A stretch of DNA of 37,461 nucleotides, taken from the NCBI GenBank assembly GCA_934525675.1, contig CAKSZH010000017.1:1-37461 (forward strand). The letters run 5' to 3'. The position numbers were made by a program, and so were the translations under genes. The notes under the pieces were generated by a model. That model had not been told where the DNA came from. It worked only from the letters and a program-made list of their open reading frames with translations, and ran no database searches. Within the stretch, counting starts at the first letter, position 1. Each line of letters starts with the position of its first letter. The DNA is from an uncultured Eubacteriales bacterium (GTDB lineage Bacteria; Bacillota; Clostridia; Oscillospirales; CAG-272). Positions 6,311-14,431 of this stretch are shown here, piece by piece.

Positions 6311-9300
6311 TCAGTCTTCCCCGCCGTCTCCGCCATCGCCGGAAGAAAGCACCGTATCGTTGAGGTACCGCTCCATATACTCCTGCCGGCTGATGAGAAT
6401 GGTACGGGGCTTGGAGCCTTCCTGCGGACCGATGAAGCCCTGTTCCTCCAGTGCGTCAAGGATCTTGGCGGCTCTGCCGTATCCGATGCTGAGTTTTCTT
6501 TGCAGAAGCGACGTGGACGCTCTGCCGGTATCGTAAATAATCTCCAACGCGGCGCGGAGCTTGTCGTCATCGTCGCCCGTCTGATATGCGGACTCGCCGT
6601 CGGTCTCCAGCCCCTCGTTCTTCTTGGCTCCGACGCGCGCGGCTGCCTCGGTCATGCGCTTCATGAACTGTTCGTCGTACTTGACGGGATCATTGTTCTT
6701 CTTGATGAAATCGGAAATGCTCTCGACTTCCTTATCCGAAACAAATGCGCCCTGCACGCGGATCGGCTTCATTGCGCCGACGGGGGCATAGATCATATCA
6801 CCGCGACCGATGAGTTTCTCCGCGCCCGCCGCGTCAAGAATGGTCTTGGAGTCCACCTGCGACGCAACGGTAAACGCGATACGCGACGGGATGTTGGACT
6901 TGATCGTACCCTTGACGACGTCAACCGACGGACGCTGGGTACCGATGATCAGGTGAATGCCCGCGGCTCTCGCCTTCTGCGCAAGACGGCAGATACTGGT
7001 CTCTACCTCGTCCGAGGCGGTCATCATGAGGTCGGCAAGCTCGTCGATGATGATGACGATGTACGGCATCTTCTCGACCTCCGGATCCATTGCCGCGATG
7101 TCGTTGTAACCGCGGATATCGCGGACGCCCATATCCTTAATTTTCGTGAAACGGTCTTCCATTTCGTCGATCGCCGCGGACAGCGCCGCCGTCGCCGCCT
7201 TGGGGTCCGTGATGATCGGAACAAACAGATGCGGAATATCTTTATAAGGTACAAATTCGACCTGCTTCGGGTCCACCATGATGAGGCGGACGTCGGCGGG
7301 AGAGTAGCGGTACATGAGACTGGTGACAAGGCAGTTGATACATACCGACTTACCCATACCGGTTGCACCGGCGATCAGAAGGTGAGGCATCTTGACAATG
7401 TCAAGGAACACTTCCTTGCCGGAAATGTCCGCGCCGAGGCAGACGGGAAGAATGCCCTTGCTCGACGTGAATTCGGGTGTATCAATGAGCGAACGCAGCC
7501 AGACGGTTGCGGGGTTGTCGTTCGGCACCTCGATACCGACGGCGGGTTTGCCGGGAATCGGCGCTTCGATACGGATTCCGGATTTCGCGGCAAGTCCCAG
7601 GGCAATATCGTCGGACAGGAGCGTGAACTGACGGACACGGGTACCCGACTCGGGGCGCACCTCGTAGCGGGTGATGGTGGGTCCGCAGGAATACGCCATT
7701 TCCTTGATATTGATGTTGAAGCTCTTGAGCACACTGCGGAGCGTCTGCATGTTGCGCTCGACTTCTTCTTTTGTAATCCGTACCGTACTGTCGCCCTGCT
7801 TCAGAAGGTCAACGGGCGGGAACACATAGGGATGCTCGGTCGGCTCGGCGGAAAGCACCTCGCCGGTCTCCTCGTCCACGGGGAGATACTCCTCGGCTTC
7901 GGAACCGTTTTCCTTGATCGGGATGTCGTTCCGGAGCTTCTTCGCCGGTGTGGGAACAGACACGGATGCCGAAGTTGCCGGAGCGGGCGCGGGAACCGTT
8001 CCCTCGGAAGCCTCTTGTGCCGTGGCGAACAGCTGCTGAATTCTCTCGTCCTCCGGCTTCTGTTCCTCCACGGGGACCGGAACGTTTCCGGCAGGCGCCG
8101 CGTCTGCCGGCTTTGCGGTGGGCGCGTCCTCTGCGAGCGCGGCTTTGCTTGCCTCCGCAAAGGCTTGAGACGCGCTGTCGTCGGAGCCGAATCCGTCGGG
8201 CGTGGATCTCATCCAGTCGGTCGCAGTAAAGCCGTTTTCCTTTGCCGCACTGTTGACCTCATCCGAACGGCGCATTTCCTCACGCATGGCGGGATTGCCG
8301 TATACGGCGGACATATCCAGCTCGGTAAGCCCCGGGATGTCGTCGAGGTCGTCTTTTTCTTCCTCGTGCGGGATGGATTCGTCCGTCATGACGGGCAGGA
8401 TTTCGGTATCCTCGCGCGCTTTACGGCGCCTGGGTTTCTCAGTCTTGCCATCCGGCTCCCCGGCATCCTCCGGATCGTCCGCATAATCCATGCGGAACGC
8501 AGAACGTCCCTTCTTTGCCCCCGTGCTTTCGGAGGCGGTCGCCTTTTCGTCTTTTCCGGGAACATTTTCTTCTGCAGTCTGCCCGGCTCTGGCGCCCCTC
8601 TTGCGCTTGCCGTTTTCCGGGTCGGTGTCAAGTCCGCCGGAAAGCACCGCATCGGCGAGTTTCTGGTTCTCTCGGATCTCCTCGCGCGTTGCCTTCGCCG
8701 CTTCCCTTCTTTCCCGGTTACGGCGGGCGCGGTAACGGATCGAAGTCCAGACATAGACCGGCGTCACACCGCATAAGAACATGCCGAGCAGCAAAAGACC
8801 GCCGACGCAGAGAATCGAGCTTCCCGCGAGGCGGAGCGCGGTATACAGCGCCCTGCCGATGATTCCGCCGACCACACCGCCGCCACCGATCAGAGCGCCC
8901 TCACGGTAAAGCGCGCCGATGTCATACCCGGGCAGGGTCTCCATGGGGCGAAGCACGATGACGATGTGCAGAAACGCGGACAGAAGAACGGAAAACAGGA
9001 ATGTCAGCCCGAGCCGTAGCCCGAGAGAGCCGTTATCCACGCTTCTCCGCCAGAGAAATCCGAGGCTGAAAAACACGACCGGCAGAGTGAACGCACCGTA
9101 CCCGAGCACGCCGAACAAGACGCGGCAGATCCCTCTGCCGACGGTGCCGATGACCTCCTCCGCGTGATCCTTATTGACCGCATAGAGGATGAAACAGACG
9201 GCGAAGAACAAGCCGAGGATCAGGAACACAAACGGCAGTACCTGATGGATCGGCGCGGACGACCTGGGGTCGTACTCCTTCTTTGCCGGTGCGGGCGGAT

Positions 9301-9601
9301 TCTTTGCCGCCTCCTGCCCCTTTGCTCCCGTATCCTTGCGGACGGCACGGCGCACGACCTGGCGGTCGTCTCCCGCGCGGTTATTTTTCTTTTCGTCGGT
9401 TGCGCCGCGCTTGTCCGGCTGCTTACCGAACCGCTCTGCGGCGGACAGGCGCACTCTCCCGTCATCCGCGCGGGACGCGCCGGTGTTTTTCCGGGCCCCG
9501 GTGCCCGACGCGGATTTTCCCGTCTGTTTTCCGGAACTCCCCGTCCCACGTGCGGACGCGGACGGCTTCCCGGCATTCTGTTTGTTTTGCTGATTCCGCA
9601 T
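6311..9601 (-). CDS. ftsK: DNA translocase FtsK/SpoIIIE
   Basis: 1096 residues. This is a membrane-anchored ATP-driven DNA pump that clears chromosome ends from the septum, or moves DNA into the forespore in sporulating relatives. An N-terminal basic, low-complexity leader (~115 residues, Ser/Gly/Lys-rich) precedes four TM segments (about 120-280). A long acidic, charged linker (about 290-620) follows, then the motor: GPTITRYEVRPESGTRV (alpha domain), Walker A GATGMGKSVCIN (about 742-753), DPKQVEFVPY, Walker B IVIIIDELADLMM, and GTQRPSVDVVKGTIKSNIPSR. The C-terminal gamma winged helix (about 1025-1085, SLLQRKLSIGYGRAAKILDALE) reads oriented KOPS/SRS-type sites. The linker makes it longer than the roughly 800-residue Bacillus SpoIIIE. 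The ATG at 9601 has a weak upstream GGAAGGA. It is a single-gene unit with its own promoter. Confidence 0.97.
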   Translation of the reverse strand: MRNQQNKQNAGKPSASARGTGSSGKQTGKSASGTGARKNTGASRADDGRVRLSAAERFGKQPDKRGATDEKKNNRAGDDRQVVRRAVRKDTGAKGQEAAKNPPAPAKKEYDPRSSAPIHQVLPFVFLILGLFFAVCFILYAVNKDHAEEVIGTVGRGICRVLFGVLGYGAFTLPVVFFSLGFLWRRSVDNGSLGLRLGLTFLFSVLLSAFLHIVIVLRPMETLPGYDIGALYREGALIGGGGVVGGIIGRALYTALRLAGSSILCVGGLLLLGMFLCGVTPVYVWTSIRYRARRNRERREAAKATREEIRENQKLADAVLSGGLDTDPENGKRKRGARAGQTAEENVPGKDEKATASESTGAKKGRSAFRMDYADDPEDAGEPDGKTEKPRRRKAREDTEILPVMTDESIPHEEEKDDLDDIPGLTELDMSAVYGNPAMREEMRRSDEVNSAAKENGFTATDWMRSTPDGFGSDDSASQAFAEASKAALAEDAPTAKPADAAPAGNVPVPVEEQKPEDERIQQLFATAQEASEGTVPAPAPATSASVSVPTPAKKLRNDIPIKENGSEAEEYLPVDEETGEVLSAEPTEHPYVFPPVDLLKQGDSTVRITKEEVERNMQTLRSVLKSFNINIKEMAYSCGPTITRYEVRPESGTRVRQFTLLSDDIALGLAAKSGIRIEAPIPGKPAVGIEVPNDNPATVWLRSLIDTPEFTSSKGILPVCLGADISGKEVFLDIVKMPHLLIAGATGMGKSVCINCLVTSLMYRYSPADVRLIMVDPKQVEFVPYKDIPHLFVPIITDPKAATAALSAAIDEMEDRFTKIKDMGVRDIRGYNDIAAMDPEVEKMPYIVIIIDELADLMMTASDEVETSICRLAQKARAAGIHLIIGTQRPSVDVVKGTIKSNIPSRIAFTVASQVDSKTILDAAGAEKLIGRGDMIYAPVGAMKPIRVQGAFVSDKEVESISDFIKKNNDPVKYDEQFMKRMTEAAARVGAKKNEGLETDGESAYQTGDDDDKLRAALEIIYDTGRASTSLLQRKLSIGYGRAAKILDALEEQGFIGPQEGSKPRTILISRQEYMERYLNDTVLSSGDGGDGGED

Positions 9602-9657
9602 ACTCTATACAATCCTTCCGGCAAGCAATGCCATCGTAGTTTATCCTCAGATATTTC

Positions 9658-9686
9658 AGTATATCATATTTTCGCCGGATTTTCAA
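9658..9686 (-). promoter_or_regulatory. Promoter of ftsK
   Basis: Minus strand: TTGAAA (9681-9686), 17-bp spacer, TATACT (9658-9663) with TG just upstream. It is about 57 bp before the start codon. The gap 9602-10007 separates divergent ftsK and rpsO and holds only their two promoters and the rpsO leader. 9690-9870 shows no further assignable element. Confidence 0.85.
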
Positions 9687-9870
9687 GAGCCGCCGCCCGT
9701 GCTGCGTAAAATTTTTCGACAGAAGAAACAATCGGGCGGCGCGGCTGTCCCCTGGCGCTCTTTCGTCCGGGCGCAGCTTCCGCGCGGCGGATGTCACGCT
9801 GAGCAGGCGGCACTCCGGCAAGCAAAAAATCATCTCAACAAAATTCATCGGAAGAAATTCCGAAAAGCCC

Positions 9871-9899
9871 TTTACAAAGACGTTCGGTTGTGGTATACT
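9871..9899 (+). promoter_or_regulatory. Promoter of rpsO
   Basis: TTTACA (9871-9876), 17-bp spacer, TATACT (9894-9899). Predicted transcription start is near 9906, giving a leader of about 100 nt. Confidence 0.8.
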
Positions 9900-9905
9900 G
9901 ACTAT

Positions 9906-10007
9906 GCATGACGTTGACTCGGTATCCGGGTACAAGACCGCTGTGTGCGGTGATTTCACCCGCCGGACACTGTGTTAACGCATAAAAAAAGAAAGGTGAA
10001 AATTACC
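9906..10007 (+). promoter_or_regulatory. rpsO leader, possible S15 autoregulatory RNA
   Basis: The ~100-nt untranslated leader can form small alternative hairpins, for example ACCGC/GCGGT (9937-9951) and the overlapping GGTG/CACC (9950-9959). Ribosomal protein S15 represses its own mRNA in several bacteria through such leaders. No specific known class is recognised here, so the regulatory role is inference. Confidence 0.3.
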
Positions 10008-10271
10008 ATGGAGAAAGAACTCAAGCAGTCCATCATCGAGCAGTACGCCACCCACGAGGGCGACACCGGTTCTCCCGAAGTGCAGATCGCTCTTCTGACC
10101 AGCCGGATCAACAACCTCACGGAGCACATGAAGCGCAACCACAAGGACCATCACAGCGGTCGCGGACTTCTGAAGATGGTAGGTCAGAGAAGAAACCTTC
10201 TCGCTTACCTCAAGAAGACCGACATCGAGCGCTACCGTGCAATCGTGGAGAAGCTCGGTCTGCGTAAGTAA
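10008..10271 (+). CDS. rpsO: 30S ribosomal protein S15
   Basis: 87 residues, the normal length for S15, which binds 16S rRNA helices early in assembly of the small-subunit platform. The conserved core is present: THEGDTGSPEVQIALLTSRI, then HMKRNHKDHHSGRGLL and VGQRRNLLAYLKK. I chose the ATG at 10008 (SD GAAAGGTG, suitable spacing) over an upstream in-frame TTG at 9972 that would add 12 unfamiliar residues. It is followed by a terminator and then by pnp, the same order as in many bacteria. Confidence 0.98.
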   Translation: MEKELKQSIIEQYATHEGDTGSPEVQIALLTSRINNLTEHMKRNHKDHHSGRGLLKMVGQRRNLLAYLKKTDIERYRAIVEKLGLRK

Positions 10272-10280
10272 CAGGCTCTG

Positions 10281-10320
10281 AGTGAAAAGCGGAGGCGTTT
10301 TCTCCGCTTTTCACTCTTCT
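10281..10320 (+). terminator. Terminator-like hairpin between rpsO and pnp
   Basis: A perfect 14-bp stem (AGTGAAAAGCGGAG / CTCCGCTTTTCACT, 10281-10294 and 10302-10315) is followed by a modest T-rich tail (CTTCTGTTATTT). It may be leaky, since no convincing separate pnp promoter is visible, and could equally be an RNase processing site. Confidence 0.7.
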
Positions 10321-10370
10321 GTTATTTCCGGAAAATCGAAAATTCCTCTTGCGTGGGGGCAAGCATTTCA

Positions 10371-10422
10371 TGATGCGTCCGATTCCCCGGACTCGGACGC
10401 GTCATCAAGTGCTTTTTCCTCT
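10371..10422 (+). promoter_or_regulatory. Stable hairpin in the pnp leader
   Basis: TGATGCGTCCGA (10371-10382) pairs with TCGGACG-CATCA (10393-10407, with a 3-nt bulge) and is followed by GTGCTTTTTCC. In other bacteria pnp is autoregulated through a cleaved leader hairpin. This stem could be such a site or an attenuator. The role is inference. Confidence 0.4.
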
Positions 10423-10457
10423 GTGAGAGGGCAATATATATCATGGAGGAATTCAAA

Positions 10458-12584
10458 ATGTCCGAATATCATGTTACCAGTTCACCGATGGTTTTCAAAA
10501 ACTACAAGGTGTACAACTACACTTTCGCGGGCAGACCGCTCGTCGTGGAGACCGGCAAAATGGCAGGTCTTGCAAACGGCTCGGTTCTGATCCGTTACGG
10601 CGAAACCGCGATCCTCTGCTGCGCGACCGCGTCCGCGAAGCCGCGTGACGGCATCGACTTCCTGCCCCTCTCCGTCGATTACGACGAAAGAATGTACGCG
10701 GCAGGCAAGATCCCCGGCGGCTACCTCAAAAGAGAGGGAAAGCCCTCCGAAAAGGCAGTTCTCACTTCCCGTGTGATCGACCGTCCGATCCGTCCCCTCT
10801 TCCCCAAGGATCTGCGCAACGACGTTGCCCTGACCCTGACCGTGATGTCGGTCGATAACGACTGCTCCCCCGAAATCACCGCAATGATCGGCGCATCGAT
10901 CGCGCTTTCCATTTCGGATATTCCGTGGAACGGACCGATCGGCGGCGCGTTCATGGGACTGGTGGACGGTAAGATCATCGTCAACCCGACCTATGAGGAA
11001 CAGAAGAAGAGCGACCTCCAGCTGACCGTCGCGGCGACCAAGGAAAAGGTCGTCATGATCGAAGCGGGCGCAAACGAAGTGGACGACGACACCATGTACG
11101 AAGCCATCATGATGGCGCATAAGGAGATCAAGGACCTGCTCGTGTTCATCGACTCCATCGTGAAGGAGATCGGCAAGCCGAAATTCTCCTACGCATCGGG
11201 CGAGCTTGACCACGATATGTTCGACAAGATTTTCGCCTTCTGCGAAAAGGACATGATGGAAGCGCTCGACACCGATGACAAGACCGTCCGTGACGCAAAG
11301 GTCGTTCCGATTCAGGACGCAATCATGGAGAAGTTCGGCGAAGAGTACCCCGATCTCGGCGTACAGATGCCCGAGCTCATCTACAAGATTCAGAAGAAAA
11401 TCGTCCGTCGCTGGCTGCTGGTTGACAAGAAGCGTGTGGACGGCAGACGCATGGATCAGATCCGTCCTCTCGGCGCAGAGGTCGGCATCCTGCCCCGTAC
11501 TCACGGTTCCGGGCTGTTCACAAGAGGTCAGACCCAGGTTCTGACCGCCGCAACGCTCGGCACGCTCTCCGAGGCACAGATGCTCGACGGCATCGACCCC
11601 GAGACCTCCAAGAGATATATTCATCATTACAATATGCCCGGCTTCTCCACCGGTGAAGCAAAGGCTGTCCGTTCTCCCGGCCGCCGCGAGATCGGTCACG
11701 GCGCGCTCGCTGAGCGTTCGCTCATCCCCGTTCTTCCCTCCGAGGAAGAATTCCCCTACGCCATCCGTCTTGTCTCCGATGTGGTTTCCTCCAACGGTTC
11801 CACCTCGCAGGGCTCCGTCTGCGGTTCCACGCTCGCACTGATGGACGCAGGCGTTCCGATCAAGGCTCCCGTTGCGGGCATCTCCTGTGGTCTGATTACC
11901 GCTGAGGACGGCTCCTGGGATACCATGATCGATATTCAGGGTCTCGAAGATTTCTACGGCGACATGGACTTCAAGGTTGCCGGCACGCACAAGGGTATCA
12001 CCTCCATTCAGATGGACCTCAAGATCGACGGTCTGACCCCCGAAATCATCAAGGCGGCTCTCGCCATGACCCACGCGGGCAGAGATTATATCATCGACGA
12101 GGTGCTGCTCAAGGCGATTCCCGCGCCCCGCGCAGAGGTTTCCAAATACGCACCCAAGATGACCACCATGCACATTGATCCGGACAAGATCCGCGAAGTC
12201 ATCGGCAAGGGCGGCTCGGTCATTCAGAAGCTGGTTGCCGACACCGGCGCCAAGATCGACATCGACGACGACGGAACCATTCACATCGCCGCTGTCAACG
12301 ACGCACAGGCAAAGGCGGCAAAGGCTGCCATCGACGCAATCGTGTTCGAGCCGGAAGTCGGTGCTGTCTACTCCGGTCACGTCACCGGCATCAAGGAATT
12401 CGGCGCGTTCGTGGAATATGCACCCGGCAAGGAAGGACTTGTCCACATTTCCAAAATCACCAACCACCGTATCGACAAGGTGGAGGACGTGCTCAAGCTC
12501 GGCGACGCCGTCAAGGTGAAGTATATGGGTCTTGACAAGAAGGGCCGCATGGACTTCTCCATGAAGGACGTTCACGAGGACTGA
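10458..12584 (+). CDS. pnp: Polyribonucleotide nucleotidyltransferase (PNPase)
   Basis: 708 residues. It is a phosphorolytic 3'-5' exoribonuclease, trimeric, and part of RNA turnover. Two RNase PH-like domains are visible (first with REGKPSEKAVLTSRVIDRPI, second with GFSTGEAKAVRSPGRREIGH near residue 394 and VVSSNGSTSQGSVCGSTLAL), joined by an alpha-helical linker. They are followed by a KH domain (IREVIGKGGSVIQKL, about 574) and an S1 domain (VYSGHVTGIKEFGAFVEY, about 635). The ATG at 10458 is chosen because GGAGG lies 8 bp upstream; the earlier ATG at 10443 overlaps that SD. Length and domain order are normal. Confidence 0.98.
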   Translation: MSEYHVTSSPMVFKNYKVYNYTFAGRPLVVETGKMAGLANGSVLIRYGETAILCCATASAKPRDGIDFLPLSVDYDERMYAAGKIPGGYLKREGKPSEKAVLTSRVIDRPIRPLFPKDLRNDVALTLTVMSVDNDCSPEITAMIGASIALSISDIPWNGPIGGAFMGLVDGKIIVNPTYEEQKKSDLQLTVAATKEKVVMIEAGANEVDDDTMYEAIMMAHKEIKDLLVFIDSIVKEIGKPKFSYASGELDHDMFDKIFAFCEKDMMEALDTDDKTVRDAKVVPIQDAIMEKFGEEYPDLGVQMPELIYKIQKKIVRRWLLVDKKRVDGRRMDQIRPLGAEVGILPRTHGSGLFTRGQTQVLTAATLGTLSEAQMLDGIDPETSKRYIHHYNMPGFSTGEAKAVRSPGRREIGHGALAERSLIPVLPSEEEFPYAIRLVSDVVSSNGSTSQGSVCGSTLALMDAGVPIKAPVAGISCGLITAEDGSWDTMIDIQGLEDFYGDMDFKVAGTHKGITSIQMDLKIDGLTPEIIKAALAMTHAGRDYIIDEVLLKAIPAPRAEVSKYAPKMTTMHIDPDKIREVIGKGGSVIQKLVADTGAKIDIDDDGTIHIAAVNDAQAKAAKAAIDAIVFEPEVGAVYSGHVTGIKEFGAFVEYAPGKEGLVHISKITNHRIDKVEDVLKLGDAVKVKYMGLDKKGRMDFSMKDVHED

Positions 12585-12600
12585 TCCGTACCCGACATGA

Positions 12601-12630
12601 GGGGCTGCCGCGCGGCGGCAGCCCTTTCTG
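12601..12630 (+). terminator. Terminator of pnp
   Basis: A GC-rich 10-bp stem (GGGCTGCCGC / GCGGCAGCCC, 12602-12611 and 12615-12624) with a 3-nt loop is followed by TTTCT. It lies 17 bp after the stop. Confidence 0.8.
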
Positions 12631-12827
12631 AACCAAAAGCCCTGCCGGACGGAGCCGCTCCGGTAAAGGAAGCCTTCTCCCCGGCAGGCAGAATTTCCCC
12701 ATGCGGCAAAAAGTACCCCCAGCGGAAAGTGCCGCACAAAGCGAAGAGTTTCCGGGCGGGAAACGCCATCAGAGCAGATCACACGCAAAAATCCGCCCGA
12801 ATGCGAAGAAAGGAGTCACAGTCATCC

Positions 12828-13862
12828 ATGGCAAACGAAAATTCCCGTCAGCCAAACAGTAAAAGCAACCGCGCCAAAAGAGAGGCAAGAGCCAGAAAGG
12901 AAAAACCGGTACTGATTGTTCTCAGTATCGTACTCATCGTTCTGCTTTGCTCGGTCGCCCTGATCCTGTTCAGTCTGATTGCCGACCGGAACCGTACCCA
13001 CACTCCGGACGGAAAAGAAACCGGGACCTCCGAAAACGCAACCGGCAACCAATCCTCCGGTTCGGAGAACGAAAGTCACGGCGGGCAGACCGCGACCTAC
13101 GATTTCTTTCCCATGGATCTTGCCAAGGACAAAGAGGGACCGCTCGTACTCATCAATTCCGATCATGAAATCAATCCCGCGGCGGCAACGGATCTGGTCA
13201 ATATGTACCAGAATATGCCCAAAATCGAAAGCGGCAAGCAGATGTACCAGATGCTGAACACGGGACTGATGCTCAACCGCACGGCATTGGAAGCCTTCCA
13301 CCGCATGATCAAAGATTTCTATGCGCTCAAGAAGGACGCGAAGCTGGTCGTCAACGGCGCATACCGCACGGCGGATGAGCAGAAACAGATTTCCCAGTCC
13401 TCGGTCGGTAAGAGCGATCATCATTCCGGGTATCTTGTTTCCGTCCGTTACCGTACCGACAGCGGCAAAACCACCTCCCTTCCCGATGATTATTACGCGT
13501 GGTTCCGGGACAATGCCTACAAGTACGGCTTTGTCATCCGTTATCCGGACGGAAAGGAAAACGTCACCGGCGTGAGCGATTACAATTACGCGTTCCGCTA
13601 TGTCGGCTACGCGCACGCTTACTATATGCATGAAAACGGGCTGTGTCTCGAAGAATACATTTCCCTGCTCCAGAAGAAATATTCCGACAGCCGCGGAACC
13701 GGCGAGCATCTGCGCATCACGACGGGTGACGGAAAAATTTACGACATTTACTATGTCCCGGCACCTACCGAAATCACGACCGTCCCGGTGCCGAAGGGCC
13801 TGACCTATGAGATGTCCGGCACCAACACAAACGGATTTGTCATCACGGTCGAACGCAACTGA
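12828..13862 (+). CDS. Membrane-anchored VanY-like protein, predicted inactive
   Basis: 344 residues: a short basic cytoplasmic N-terminus, one TM (about 27-51), a Ser/Thr/Asn-rich linker, then a VanY/DacB-type (peptidase M15) domain from about 100 to 290. The fold is recognisable from VNGAYRTADEQ (about 175), GFVIRYPDGKENVTGV, FRYVGYAHA and LEEY. Active enzymes are zinc D-Ala-D-Ala carboxypeptidases with SxHxxGxAxD and ExWH motifs. Here the first reads SDHHSGYLVS (196-205), keeping the His but replacing the Asp ligand by Ser. The second reads SDYNYAFRYVG (250-260), with catalytic Glu replaced by Tyr252 and His ligand by Ala255. It is therefore probably a peptidoglycan-binding or regulatory pseudoenzyme. 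The ATG at 12828 follows AAAGGAGT. No clear promoter is visible. Confidence 0.85.
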   Translation: MANENSRQPNSKSNRAKREARARKEKPVLIVLSIVLIVLLCSVALILFSLIADRNRTHTPDGKETGTSENATGNQSSGSENESHGGQTATYDFFPMDLAKDKEGPLVLINSDHEINPAAATDLVNMYQNMPKIESGKQMYQMLNTGLMLNRTALEAFHRMIKDFYALKKDAKLVVNGAYRTADEQKQISQSSVGKSDHHSGYLVSVRYRTDSGKTTSLPDDYYAWFRDNAYKYGFVIRYPDGKENVTGVSDYNYAFRYVGYAHAYYMHENGLCLEEYISLLQKKYSDSRGTGEHLRITTGDGKIYDIYYVPAPTEITTVPVPKGLTYEMSGTNTNGFVITVERN

Positions 13863-13863
13863 C

Positions 13864-13888
13864 CGGGAAGTTTCCGGGACTCTTTTTC
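13864..13888 (+). terminator. Probable terminator of the VanY-like gene
   Basis: A short stem (CCGG... / ...CCGG around 13863-13877) is followed by GACTCTTTTT immediately after the stop codon. The stem is short, so confidence is moderate. Confidence 0.45.
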
Positions 13889-14031
13889 CCGCATATCTGC
13901 ATTCTGCATTTTTGTTTTGTCGTTTCCCGCAAAATCCGGACGGTCAGACGGTTAACATTTCTATCGTTGAAACGCCCGGTGCGCGTTATACTAATACTGA
14001 GCGGGTTCCGCTCGAAACGGAGGTTTCTCAT

Positions 14032-14313
14032 ATGAAAAACTGCAAAATGGCGATGGAATCCTGCCGCGACAAGGTCACGGACGTCATCAAAAAGATGAAA
14101 GACACCGATATCCGCTGCGATTTCGGCATGAATTTCGAACTTGTCAGCAAAAACTGCGAAGAGGGCAAGAATAAGCAGTGGAAGACCCAGAAAAACTGCT
14201 CTCTGTCGCTCTTTGACCTTGCCATCGCGGGCACGGTAGTCCTCGCCGTCATGGCGATCGGCTCCTGCATGGGCAAGAAAAAGTGCAAATCCTGCTGCAA
14301 GGACGAAGACTGA
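14032..14313 (+). CDS. Small Cys-rich single-TM protein, unknown
   Basis: 93 residues, not recognised. An N-terminal soluble part with Cys at 4, 11, 29, 42 and 56 precedes a TM segment (about 59-80, LFDLAIAGTVVLAVMAIG) and a short tail with four Cys (CMGKKKCKSCCKDED). Nine Cys in 93 residues is high and suggests metal binding or disulfides. The ATG at 14032 has GGAGG 8 bp upstream. A TATACT at 13988-13993 and a TTGAAA at 13968-13973 lie upstream but at poor spacing (14 bp). The gene converges on the Xre regulator, with which it shares a terminator. Confidence 0.65.
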   Translation: MKNCKMAMESCRDKVTDVIKKMKDTDIRCDFGMNFELVSKNCEEGKNKQWKTQKNCSLSLFDLAIAGTVVLAVMAIGSCMGKKKCKSCCKDED

Positions 14314-14336
14314 CACCCCGGCAAGAAAGCCAAATC

Positions 14337-14423
14337 AAAAAACACCCACCGCAAGCGTCCGTCACACGGCCGGGACAGGTTCTCTGCCCCCGCCCGACAG
14401 ATCCTTTGAGGTGGGTATTTTTT
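14337..14423. terminator. Long-loop bidirectional terminator or structured RNA
   Basis: Arms AAAAAACACCCACC (14337-14350) and GGTGGGTATTTTTT (14410-14423) pair at 13 of 14 positions around a 59-nt loop. The loop itself contains CCGT-CAC-ACGG (14359-14369). A- and T-runs on both sides fit termination of both convergent genes, but the large folded loop is unusual. Confidence 0.6.
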
Positions 14424-14431
14424 GTAATCAG

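Noticed and set aside
5858..8776. 972-codon plus-strand open frame
   Set aside because: It lies opposite ftsK, has no SD or family resemblance, and is a shadow caused by G/C-rich third positions. The same applies to the long frames opposite pnp, recG, the ATP-grasp gene, the flippase and the methyltransferase.
13968..13993. Promoter TTGAAA/TATACT before the small Cys-rich gene
   Set aside because: The spacer is only 14 bp, too short for a normal sigma-A promoter, so it is not listed as a feature.
14337..14423. SRP RNA or another known structured RNA
   Set aside because: No SRP Alu/S-domain motif (such as the GGAA-capped helix) or other class signature could be recognised.
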